A stretch of DNA of 64,000 nucleotides from Prevotella sp. 885 (GTDB taxonomy: Bacteria > Bacteroidota > Bacteroidia > Bacteroidales > Bacteroidaceae). Below the pieces are notes generated by a model that ran no database searches, had not been told where the DNA came from, and saw only the letters and a list, made by a program, of their open reading frames with translations. Location of the stretch: contig NZ_NOVE01000007.1 of assembly GCF_002265625.1 (NCBI RefSeq), positions 1 to 64,000 of the forward strand. The letters run 5' to 3'. Shown piece by piece: positions 1-7,371 of the stretch (position 1 is its first letter; the number at the start of each line of letters is the position of its first letter). The position numbers and the translations under genes are program-made.

Positions 1-162
1 ACGAATATCGGTTCTGTCACCTGGTCTCAGCTCGTTTTCGTCAAGGTATATGTGAACAAGCTTTGTTTCTTTCTTTTGCTCTACAAACACGTCTTTAAGG
101 TCGAACCAATCCAGCATGTGTTCGGGCAAAAGACATTCTGCAAGGAGTCTATACTTTTCCAT
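1..162 (-). mobile_element. ISAon1/ISL3-type transposase N-terminal-region protein, partial
   Basis: Reading the minus strand from an ATG at 162 gives 54 uninterrupted codons that run off the window edge. The peptide begins MEKYRLLAECLLPEHML and continues DWFDLKD...HIYLDENE. This resembles the short first protein of two-gene ISAon1-type (ISL3 family) insertion sequences, which comes before the DDE transposase gene. The rest of the element would lie to the left of base 1. The recognition comes from memory of the family's N-terminal pattern and is not confirmed by search. No terminal inverted repeat could be identified in the 51 bases between this start and the next gene. The element may have arrived beside the broken regulator. 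Confidence 0.6.
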
Positions 163-213
163 ATTTATCCGTTCTTTGACTTTATAAACGGACAATATAG
201 TGTTTTTATTGTA

Positions 214-1008
214 CTACGATATCCACACACTTTTTCCAGTGGTCCGGATATTCTCTATCCATTCCCTGAATCCCCGGCTTCTATCTCTGCTCACAATTAT
301 ATTGCAATCATCACAACCTTTCAAGCTAACTCTCATTTTTGAGAGAAACGATGTATAGATATTCTTGATAGCTTTGAAATTTATTATATACTGACGATTG
401 ACTCGGAAAAAGCCCGCAGGGTCCAGACAGCTTTCCAATTGCTGCATTGTATACGACAAATTATATTTCTTGCCACTAAAGTCACAAGCCACCACACCAT
501 TATCTTCTTTCAAGAAGTATGCTATATTATAAGTCTCCAACATATACAACTCGTCTCTAAAATTTAAAAGAAAACGCCTTTTATACGGACCAACTCTCTC
601 GTTCGCCAAACGGTGCATCAGCTCCTTATGTTGATTATACTTACTTCCACTGCATCTTTCAAATCTATCTAATGTCTCCTCCAATTCATCTATATCTATA
701 GGTTTGAGCAGATAATCTATTCCATTGTTCTTGAAAGCCTTAAGAGCATAATTATCATACGCCGTCGTAAACACCACGAAAGAATTAGGAACACACCTGT
801 TAAAAGCATCAAAGACAGTACCGCCATCTATTTTAATGTCAGCAAAGATCAAGTCAAAATCATTCTCCTTGGTCAACAAGTCAACAACACCAGCAACACT
901 ACTTACGGGTCCACACACCTAGACATCACTTTTCAGCTTAAGAATCATACTCTTAAGATACATCGCAGATATAGGTTCGTTCTCAATTATCAGATATTTC
1001 TTACTCAT
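214..1008 (-). pseudogene. LytTR-family response regulator interrupted by an in-frame TAG
   Basis: From an ATG at 1008, which overlaps the kinase stop as ATGA, the frame reads MSKKYLIIENEPISAMYLKS and then meets TAG at 921-919 (codon 30). It continues in the same frame to a stop at 214. The downstream part holds the receiver phosphoacceptor (IFADI, Asp57 in the full frame) and a LytTR DNA-binding domain. Full length with the stop ignored is about 263 residues, against 261 for the intact paralogue at 20172. The acidic pocket reads E-N where the paralogue has E-D. A GTG directly after the stop could restart translation, but the product would lack the first receiver strand and helix. The best reading is a recently inactivated or polymorphic gene. 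Sequencing error and readthrough remain possible. Confidence 0.8.
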
Positions 1009-2051
1009 AATTTCTTTCGTTTTATAATAGGTAGCATAATTTCATAGAAACTCGCATCAGCCTTGACGATAGGTTCACATTCGCATATCAGATTATATCT
1101 GTCAAATAAGTTTTTCAAACCTATTCCACAAGAATCCGCCTCCACAACATCATCCTTTGACAGAATGCGATTATTTTTGAGAATCAGCATGTTATCTTTC
1201 CTCTTTATTGTCAGATAAAGCTTGCTGCTATCTCTTACGTGATTATGCTTTACTGCGTTCTCGATAGTCAACTGTAAAGCGCATGGCAATATATACTCGT
1301 CATCAAGGACACTCATACTTTCAATCTCCAAACAAATGCTGTTACCGAAACGGACATTCAACAAACCTACATAATCCCTTGCCATATCCAAAGCATTGTC
1401 TATAGAGATCAAATCATTATCCATATTGGACAAGACTACACGATAAAACCTTGCTAATTTGGTAGAAAACTTCAATGCAAGCTCTTGATTTGTAGAAATC
1501 AAGCCATTAAGAACGTTAAAACTATTGAAGATAAAATGAGGATTCAACTGCATGCTCAACAATTTCTTTTGCAGCTCCACTCTTGCTTTCTCCTTTTCAT
1601 CTATAATCCTCGAATACTCTATCAGCAACATCACAAACGACAAGATACACGATACAAAGCAAAAGAAATAAGCATTTCCCAAGAAATCCTCATCCGGTAA
1701 TTCAGAATCCATCACATTCAAGACAAACTCACAAAGAACAGCCAATACTACATTTATAGATAATAACAGAAATCCAGAATACACCAAATTCCGATAGCTT
1801 ACACTATTACGTCTTCGAAATTTATTATTGAATATAACATTTTTGGAGGTAATATTTATCGAAGCAAAAACAACACAATAGACAAAGTCTATCAAAAAAT
1901 TAAAAAGAAACGTATCCGTTGAAGTTGTAAGAAGATTATAGAAATTATCAAAATCTATAATCATCCAAATTATGTCATAAAAAAAGAATATGAAGAGAGT
2001 GAACAACGTCAACTCTACAAGTAATGATTTATATCTTTTCTTCAAAACCAT
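1005..2051 (-). CDS. LytS-type sensor histidine kinase (His_kinase family)
   Basis: This 348-residue membrane kinase probably phosphorylates the adjacent LytTR regulator. The N-terminal half has about four hydrophobic segments. The H-box LNPHFIFNSFN follows (His172), then the N-box TIENAVKHN (Asn265) and a GIGLKNL glycine box. There is no large periplasmic domain, as is usual for LytS-like Bacteroidetes kinases. I chose ATG 2051 over an upstream ATG at 2096 because His172 and Asn265 then fall at exactly the same residue numbers as in the paralogue at 19104, and an AAAGG-type sequence precedes it. The gene lies 95 bases after the outer-membrane protein gene and overlaps the regulator by 4 bases. 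The kinase looks intact although its partner is broken. The gene is visibly AT-rich. Confidence 0.88.
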   Translation of the reverse strand: MVLKKRYKSLLVELTLFTLFIFFFYDIIWMIIDFDNFYNLLTTSTDTFLFNFLIDFVYCVVFASINITSKNVIFNNKFRRRNSVSYRNLVYSGFLLLSINVVLAVLCEFVLNVMDSELPDEDFLGNAYFFCFVSCILSFVMLLIEYSRIIDEKEKARVELQKKLLSMQLNPHFIFNSFNVLNGLISTNQELALKFSTKLARFYRVVLSNMDNDLISIDNALDMARDYVGLLNVRFGNSICLEIESMSVLDDEYILPCALQLTIENAVKHNHVRDSSKLYLTIKRKDNMLILKNNRILSKDDVVEADSCGIGLKNLFDRYNLICECEPIVKADASFYEIMLPIIKRKKL

Positions 2052-2146
2052 AATACAACCTTTTGTATTGTTTTTATACCGTGAAAGGAAGAGCATGATA
2101 TTCGTATATCAAACCCTTCCTTTAAACTACTCATTAGCTTTTAGCT

Positions 2147-2776
2147 TTAAAATAAGTAAGACAAACCGATTGACAGCATATTATTTTTGCCGTTCGCATA
2201 ATCAGCCTTATAAGTATCGGTCAGTCCCCAATTATATCTGACATTCAATTGATAATGCTTAAAAAGTTCCGCTCCTAACGCAACTCCCAGTCCGCATTGC
2301 ACGCGTTGCATAGACTTGCCATACAGATTATCAGACTCTTCTGTTTTTTTGTTAGCACTACCATCCACCCATGACTTTTCCTTACACTTTGCCGAAAGTC
2401 CGAACAGCAAATAAGGACCGGCAGCAGCGTGCAGAGAAACTGCATCAGTCAATCGCATGCGATATCCAACGTTAACTGGTACGGTAAGATTATATGTGGA
2501 ATAATCATATTTGCTCCAAGTCTTTGAATCCATCATATAATAAGTTCCTGATTTCCAGTTAGAATTATTAAAGAGCAAAGAAGCATCGACAAACAATCCC
2601 GCATTATCCTTGTTAAAGTTCATCTCTCCCGTAACGCCTGCTTCTACGCCCCATCCCGAACGTGCGTCATCGGTCGGGCTCGTATACAATGCCCTAACAG
2701 TTGGGCCCACACGGAAAGACTGGGCATTAACCATAGTAGATGCCAACAGGACGAATGATAATAATAATAGTCTCAT
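2147..2776 (-). CDS. Outer-membrane beta-barrel protein (PorT/OmpW-like size), first gene of module 1
   Basis: This 209-residue protein has a signal peptide ending VNAQ. Alternating hydrophobic strands follow (GLFVDASLLF, TVPVNVGYRMRL, LHAAAGPYLLFGL, GLGVALGAELF) and it ends in an aromatic residue (LSIGLSYLF). These are marks of a small eight-stranded outer-membrane barrel. It is a clear paralogue of the product at 18374, sharing AQSFR(V/I)GP, VPVNVGY or IPVNVGY, AAAGPYL and the final strand. It sits directly upstream of the LytS kinase in both modules, so it could be the sensed partner, a regulated output, or both. The function is inferred from fold and context only. Confidence 0.75.
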   Translation of the reverse strand: MRLLLLSFVLLASTMVNAQSFRVGPTVRALYTSPTDDARSGWGVEAGVTGEMNFNKDNAGLFVDASLLFNNSNWKSGTYYMMDSKTWSKYDYSTYNLTVPVNVGYRMRLTDAVSLHAAAGPYLLFGLSAKCKEKSWVDGSANKKTEESDNLYGKSMQRVQCGLGVALGAELFKHYQLNVRYNWGLTDTYKADYANGKNNMLSIGLSYLF

Positions 2777-2844
2777 ATCTTTTTCAAATTATGTTTTCTT
2801 TAAATTATTAATCATGAAAACCGACGCGTTAATATTTCACAATG

Positions 2845-2852
2845 CAAAGTTA
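2845..2852 (-). promoter_or_regulatory. Bacteroidetes-type -7 box upstream of module 1
   Basis: The minus strand reads TAACTTTG, matching the TAnnTTTG -7 consensus, about 70 bases upstream of the outer-membrane protein start. The -33 position reads ATTG (2873-2876) at a 20-base spacing, which is a weak match to TTTG. Confidence 0.5.
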
Positions 2853-2943
2853 GTATAACGTAGGTAATTGCGCAATAGAACTATAGCTAAAACGTAAAAA
2901 AACACATTTAAACCGTCATTTTTGTAGGTTAAACCGAAATGCA

Positions 2944-3197
2944 ATAAGCATCACCTCACCATCTCTTGGTTCCGCAAAGCGGGACCGACTATCATCCTCA
3001 ACAATATACAGGAAGCATAAGTCCCCTTTCAGGGAACTCATTTTTTGGGCATATGTACCCACAGCTGCGCTGCTTCGCAGCTTGCAGTGGGTTTCATTAT
3101 AAAGGTCCCGCTCCGCGGAACCCGCAGCTCATACTCAATCTGCTTGCGTTCGTGGGTGCGGGGCTACGGCGAGACGCCATAGCCTCCTATGTTTGTT
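2944..3197. repeat. Palindromic mosaic repeat, copy A
   Basis: This copy of about 254 bases is nearly identical to 17888-18144 in the same orientation, and part of it recurs inverted at 44022-44100. It is built of short palindromes: GGTTCCGCAAAGCGGGACC (2968-2986), a GTCCC/GGGAAC pair near 3020, an imperfect CCCAC...GCAG hairpin (3058-3091), and GGTCCCGCTCCGCGGAACC (3104-3122). A 153-codon frame crosses it, but the frame follows the repeat and the adjacent 30-bp tandem repeat and is not a credible gene. The 1-kb gap 2777-3776 holds this repeat, the tandem repeat, the GTGGCGCTAT hairpin cluster and the module 1 promoter. No gene is visible in it. Confidence 0.85.
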
Positions 3198-3270
3198 ACG
3201 GCAGCTTGTGGCTCTCATCCAACAAGTCGCAATTCGCTTTCGTTGTTCTTTCTCCGCTACGCTATGAAAA

Positions 3271-3366
3271 CCTGTTCTTCATGTCTTCATGTCAAAAATA
3301 CACGTTCTTCATGTCTTCATGTCAAAAATACCTGTTCTTCATGTCTTCATGTCAAAAATACACGTC
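3271..3366. repeat. 30-bp tandem repeat, three copies plus a partial
   Basis: Three 30-bp units lie at 3271-3300, 3301-3330 and 3331-3360. They are identical except that the first three bases alternate CCT, CAC, CCT. A fourth unit starts at 3361 and decays. Within the unit, CTTCATGT is itself repeated. A related TGTTCTTCATGTCT string occurs near the fourth repeat locus at about 62689. Confidence 0.9.
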
Positions 3367-3378
3367 TTCCTGTCCGCC

Positions 3379-3771
3379 ATGCAAATATCGTACAAAGAGT
3401 AAAAAGCTGTTACAAAATAAAAATTGATTTTAGAGTTTCGGTTTGCTGTTTTTTCGGTGTTTTGCTGTGCAAACAGCACCCGAACTTAACGATAGCGCCA
3501 CTTTTACACTACAATAGTGCCACTATTAGAGTGTAAAAGTGGCGCTATTGCATGATAAAAGTGGCGCTATTGTAGTGTAAAAGTGGCGCTATTGCAACCC
3601 AATGATGCTTTTTGGCTCCGTCATTCATTGCACATTTCTCTTCTCAGCAGCATAATCAGCTGTATGTCAGCCCACTATCGCTGCACGCTCAAAACTCAAG
3701 AATTTCGCACCAAAGATTTTGTTGTGCGCTGAACGAGGAGTATTGAGCGTTAGAAATGCAAATATCGTACA
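3379..3771. repeat. Segment bounded by 16-bp direct repeats, with internal inverted repeats
   Basis: ATGCAAATATCGTACA occurs at 3379-3394 and again at 3756-3771, so it brackets about 360 bases. Inside is a perfect 19-bp inverted repeat (3492-3510 and 3530-3548, core AGTGTAAAAGTGGCGCTAT). A third copy of the same 19 bases lies at 3574-3592 and a shorter one near 3557. A second dyad at 3686-3697/3738-3749 has one mismatch and contains an inner CGCAC/GTGCG stem. The arrangement looks like a small non-autonomous insertion or a recombination product. No coding sequence is visible. Confidence 0.65.
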
Positions 3772-3776
3772 TCGAT

Positions 3777-4856
3777 TCAATCATTAAAGAGTTCGTGATG
3801 GTGATGAAAAACAGCCCAACGCCTCAGATTAGCCTGCGCCACTTCCTTCTTCATCGCTTCGGCTGTGGACATGCCGTCAGGCGTGACGCTTTCGGCAAAT
3901 CGGAAACCAGCTTCCAGCAGCTGTTCCTTGGCGTCCACCCTACCAGCCACCAGTCCTACAGGCACGCCAATCTGCAGTCCACGCTGCAACACCTTCTGCG
4001 GCAGCTTGCCCATCAGCGTCTGACGGTCAGCGTGTCCTTCTCCTGTTATTATCATGTCGGCGTCCTTTGCCACGTCGTCAAAGCGGCAAAGACTGAGCAG
4101 CATGTCGGCGCCGGAACGCATCTCGGCGCCAAGATACTGCATGAAAGCATAGCCGAGTCCGCCTGCAGCACCTGCTCCAGGACAGCACGAACGGTCGTAG
4201 CCGTAATGCAGAGCAGACTTCTCTGCGAACAGCTTCGCCCTTCTGTCGAGCTGCTCCACCATCTGCGGCGTAGCCCCCTTTTGTGGAGCAAATACGCAAG
4301 CCGCACCGTTCTCGCCGCAAAGAGGATTGTCCACGTCGCACGCCAAGGTGAAGCGGCATTCGCCCAGCTCGGTCTTCATGGCGTCGTCGAAGGTCTTTCC
4401 CTTTGCAAAGATGTCAACAAGCGCCCTCAGCATACCAATTCCTGCGTCGCTCGTGCCGCTGCCTCCAAGCCCGATTATGAAGTTGCGACATCCGCGCTTG
4501 ACGGCTCTTGAGAGCAGTTCGCCCACGCCGTAGGTGGTGGCTCGCATCGGATTGCGTTCGTCTTCCTTCACTAACTCCAGTCCGCACGCCTGCGCCACCT
4601 CCACAATGGCGGTGCCGTCAGCCGTCATACCGAAAGCGGCGTCCACACGGCGCATCATCTGATTGTGCACATACACCGGCTCTATGGTTCCGCCCAAAGC
4701 CTTCGTGAAAGCCTCCAGCATGCCGTCGCCGCCGTCCGACATCGGCAGGCTGACGACATCCGCGCCCTTTTCTGTTAACACTTCGGCTATCTCCGCCTCC
4801 ACTTCCGTGGACGACAGGCTGCCTTTGAATGAGTCTGTAGCAAGAATGTATTTCAT
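3777..4856 (-). CDS. glxK: Glycerate kinase (GlxK/GarK family)
   Basis: This 359-residue cytoplasmic enzyme transfers phosphate from ATP to D-glycerate. The family's N-terminal signature is present: ATDSFKGSLSS, then LPMSDGGDGMLEAF. The glycine-rich GLGGSGTSDAGIGML and GAGAAGGLGYAF segments are also in place. Length is close to the usual 370-380 for the family. It stands alone on the minus strand between the repeat-rich gap and a divergent operon. Whether the product is 2- or 3-phosphoglycerate cannot be told from sequence alone. The stop lies only a few bases from the right-hand 16-bp direct repeat. Confidence 0.9.
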   Translation of the reverse strand: MKYILATDSFKGSLSSTEVEAEIAEVLTEKGADVVSLPMSDGGDGMLEAFTKALGGTIEPVYVHNQMMRRVDAAFGMTADGTAIVEVAQACGLELVKEDERNPMRATTYGVGELLSRAVKRGCRNFIIGLGGSGTSDAGIGMLRALVDIFAKGKTFDDAMKTELGECRFTLACDVDNPLCGENGAACVFAPQKGATPQMVEQLDRRAKLFAEKSALHYGYDRSCCPGAGAAGGLGYAFMQYLGAEMRSGADMLLSLCRFDDVAKDADMIITGEGHADRQTLMGKLPQKVLQRGLQIGVPVGLVAGRVDAKEQLLEAGFRFAESVTPDGMSTAEAMKKEVAQANLRRWAVFHHHHELFND

Positions 4857-5017
4857 AATATGAATGGTCTATGGGGCAAAATTAATAAAAGAAAACAAGA
4901 AATTTATATGACATTAAGCTAAATCCGCTGAAAAGTTATGGCATATATCAGATTTATTAGCGAAATTTGCAGATTGAAACAATATGTAATCAACAAGAAA
5001 TGACAATACAAACAAAA

Positions 5018-6067
5018 ATGAAAAAGAACTTTCTACTTATCCTTATGTTCTTGCTCTGCGCCATAACAGGAGCAAACGCACAGAAGAAGTACAGCCTTTA
5101 CGCCGTAGGTTTCTACAATCAGGAAAACCTCTTCGACACCTGCCACGACGAGGGCAAGCGCGACTACGACTTCCTCCCCAACGGTTCGTATAAATGGAAC
5201 GGACTGAAATACAGCCATAAGCTGCACAACATGGCTCAGGCGCTCGCCGATCTCGGAACGGACAAGCTGCCGGGCGTGGGATGCTCCGTAATCGGTCTGT
5301 CGGAGGTGGAGAACTCACGCGTGCTGGACGCACTCATCTCTCAGCCCAAGCTCAAGGAGCGCGGCTATAAGTATGTGCACGTGGAAGGACCGGACAAGCG
5401 AGGCATCGACTGCGCCATGCTCTACAATCCGCGCTACTTCAGCGTAAAGGACGTACACCTCTATCCCTACGTTCCCGAGGAAGCAAAGGACTCCGGCTTC
5501 GTCACACGTGGCTTCCTTACCGTGAAGGGCGAGATGGCTGGCGAACCCGTTGCTGTCATCGTATGCCACTGGCCCAGCCGTTTCTCTTCGCCATACTATC
5601 GCGAGGTGGCAGCACGTCAGGTGAAGAAGATAAAGGACTCGCTCATCGAGGCTGACAAGAACTGCAAGGTGATGGTCATGGGCGACATGAACGACGACCC
5701 GACAAACAAGTCGATGACCGAGGCGCTCTCATGCAAGCCCGACGTAGACAAGGTGGGCAAGGACGACATGTATAATCCCTGGTATAACATTCTCACCAAG
5801 GAGGGACGCGGAACGCTCTTCTACAGCGGCACATGGAACCTCTTCGACCAGATTGTCCTCTCTCCCAACCTTCTCAACAAGAACGGACGCAAGGACTATT
5901 CGTCTCTCAAGTTCTTCCAGAACCAGATTCACGTCAGACCGTATCTTATCCAGAGCGAGGGCAAATACAAGGGTGCTCCGAAGCGTACCACAGCTGGCGG
6001 CGTATGGCTGGACGGATATTCTGACCACCTCCCCGTTGTGGTTTACCTCGTAAAGGAGCAGAAGTAA
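5018..6067 (+). CDS. Secreted endonuclease/exonuclease/phosphatase-fold hydrolase
   Basis: The 349-residue product has a signal peptide (MKKNFLLILMFLLCAITGANAQ), so it is probably exported. The EEP fold is shown by GLSEVENSRVL (metal-binding Glu), VMGDMNDDP (Asp/Asn pair) and the C-terminal DGYSDHLPVV (catalytic SDH). EEP proteins hydrolyse phosphodiester or phosphomonoester bonds in nucleic acids, phospholipids or inositol phosphates, and the substrate here is unknown. I chose ATG 5018 over 4967 because it starts the signal peptide cleanly. Its stop overlaps the first ATG of the next gene by one base, so it probably begins an operon with the DNA glycosylase, udk and PL8 lyase genes. Confidence 0.85.
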   Translation: MKKNFLLILMFLLCAITGANAQKKYSLYAVGFYNQENLFDTCHDEGKRDYDFLPNGSYKWNGLKYSHKLHNMAQALADLGTDKLPGVGCSVIGLSEVENSRVLDALISQPKLKERGYKYVHVEGPDKRGIDCAMLYNPRYFSVKDVHLYPYVPEEAKDSGFVTRGFLTVKGEMAGEPVAVIVCHWPSRFSSPYYREVAARQVKKIKDSLIEADKNCKVMVMGDMNDDPTNKSMTEALSCKPDVDKVGKDDMYNPWYNILTKEGRGTLFYSGTWNLFDQIVLSPNLLNKNGRKDYSSLKFFQNQIHVRPYLIQSEGKYKGAPKRTTAGGVWLDGYSDHLPVVVYLVKEQK

Positions 6068-6690
6068 TGATGTCAGAACACCAACTTAAGGATGGTGCCA
6101 CACAGACTCTTCCGCCTGTGGAGCGCCATCCTTTCACGCCTTTCCTTCCCAAAGGATGCCGTCTGCTGATGCTCGGCAGCTTCCCGCCGGGAGAGAAACG
6201 CTGGACAATGCACTTCTATTATCCCAACTTCACCAACGACATGTGGCGCATCTTCGGCATTTGCTTCTTCCAAGACAAGATGCGCTTCGTCAGCCAAGAG
6301 CACAAGACGTTCCACCTTGACGACATCAAAAGCTTTCTTACCCGTCAGCGCATCGGCATGTACGACACCGCCACAGCCGTCCGCCGACTGAAGAACACGG
6401 CGTCGGACAAGGACCTCATGGTCGTGGAGCCTACTGACCTTAAGGCGATGGTAAGCGGCCTTCCCCTTCTTACCGACATCGTAACGACGGGACAGAAAGC
6501 CACGGACACACTTGCCGAATGCTTCTCCATCAAGGAAAGCCCGAAGGTTGGAGAGCATACCACGTTCTGCTTTGAAGGACGTGAGCTGCGTCTGTGGAGG
6601 ATGCCAAGCAGCTCAAGGGCTTACCCGATGGCTGTGGAGAAGAAGGCGGAGTTCTATCAGAAGATGTTCGACAGTATATTCACACCGTAA
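6067..6690 (+). CDS. Uracil-DNA-glycosylase-superfamily protein (Mug/TDG-like)
   Basis: The product is 207 residues, or 206 from the second ATG at 6070. The first motif LLMLGSFPPGEKRW...HFYYPNFTNDMWRIFG matches the active-site and aromatic/Asn region of Mug-like mismatch DNA glycosylases. A later SSSRAYPMA segment sits where the DNA-intercalating loop is expected. It would excise uracil or mismatched thymine from DNA in the cytoplasm. The family match is good, but substrate specificity cannot be assigned. The gene is coupled to the preceding hydrolase by a one-base stop/start overlap and lies 21 bases before udk. Confidence 0.8.
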   Translation: MMSEHQLKDGATQTLPPVERHPFTPFLPKGCRLLMLGSFPPGEKRWTMHFYYPNFTNDMWRIFGICFFQDKMRFVSQEHKTFHLDDIKSFLTRQRIGMYDTATAVRRLKNTASDKDLMVVEPTDLKAMVSGLPLLTDIVTTGQKATDTLAECFSIKESPKVGEHTTFCFEGRELRLWRMPSSSRAYPMAVEKKAEFYQKMFDSIFTP

Positions 6691-6711
6691 ATCTCTACTA
6701 AAAACAAGTAT

Positions 6712-7353
6712 ATGGAAAACAATAAAATCACAATTATAGGTATAGCAGGAGGAACCGGATCAGGCAAGACCACCGTGGTGAAGAAGATTGTGGAGGCTCT
6801 TCCGCCTCATCATGTAGCCGTGGTGCCTCTCGACTCGTACTATAACGACACCACAGGCATGACGGACGAGGAGCGCCATGCCATCAATTTTGACCATCCT
6901 GACGCTTTCGACTGGAAGCTTCTCATCAAGCAGATAAACGACTTGCGCGAGGGAAAAGCCATCGAACAGCCCACATATTCCTATATTAAGTGCAACCGTG
7001 AGGAAGCCACCATCCACGTCGAGCCTAAGCCCGTCATCATCGTGGAGGGCATCATGGCCCTGCTAAACAAGCGTCTGCGCGACATGATGGACTTCCGCAT
7101 CTTCGTGGACTGCGACTCGGACGAGCGCCTTATCCGAAACATCCAGCGCGACATCATTGAGCGAGGACGTACCGTACAGATGGTTGTGGACCGTTATCTG
7201 AAGGTTCTCAAGCCCATGCACGAGCAGTTTATCGAACCCACAAAGCGCTTCGCTCACGTCATCATACCTGAGGGAGGAGACAACGAGAAGGGCATTTCGA
7301 TGGTCTGCCGATACATCGAGAGCATCGTAAACGGCAATAATCCCAAACAGTAA
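6712..7353 (+). CDS. udk: Uridine kinase
   Basis: This 213-residue P-loop enzyme phosphorylates uridine and cytidine to their monophosphates in pyrimidine salvage. The Walker A GIAGGTGSGKTT is at residues 10-21. The substrate region PLDSYYND follows, then NFDHPDAFDW, PTYSYIKCNRE and the lid-region RDIIERGRTV. Length is typical. It lies 21 bases after the DNA glycosylase gene and 18 bases before the polysaccharide lyase, so cotranscription is likely. Confidence 0.96.
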   Translation: MENNKITIIGIAGGTGSGKTTVVKKIVEALPPHHVAVVPLDSYYNDTTGMTDEERHAINFDHPDAFDWKLLIKQINDLREGKAIEQPTYSYIKCNREEATIHVEPKPVIIVEGIMALLNKRLRDMMDFRIFVDCDSDERLIRNIQRDIIERGRTVQMVVDRYLKVLKPMHEQFIEPTKRFAHVIIPEGGDNEKGISMVCRYIESIVNGNNPKQ

Positions 7354-7371
7354 CCCCTAAACAACACCGCT

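Noticed and set aside
919..921. TAG recoding to an amino acid as an explanation of the regulator stop
   Set aside because: TAG ends other genes in this window, for example the module 2 kinase and hmuR, so genome-wide recoding is not supported.
2966..3427. 153-codon frame across the copy A repeat, with a similar 90-codon frame at 17910
   Set aside because: The frames share sequence because the DNA repeat is shared. They contain palindromes and the 30-bp tandem repeat and have no start-region or domain evidence.
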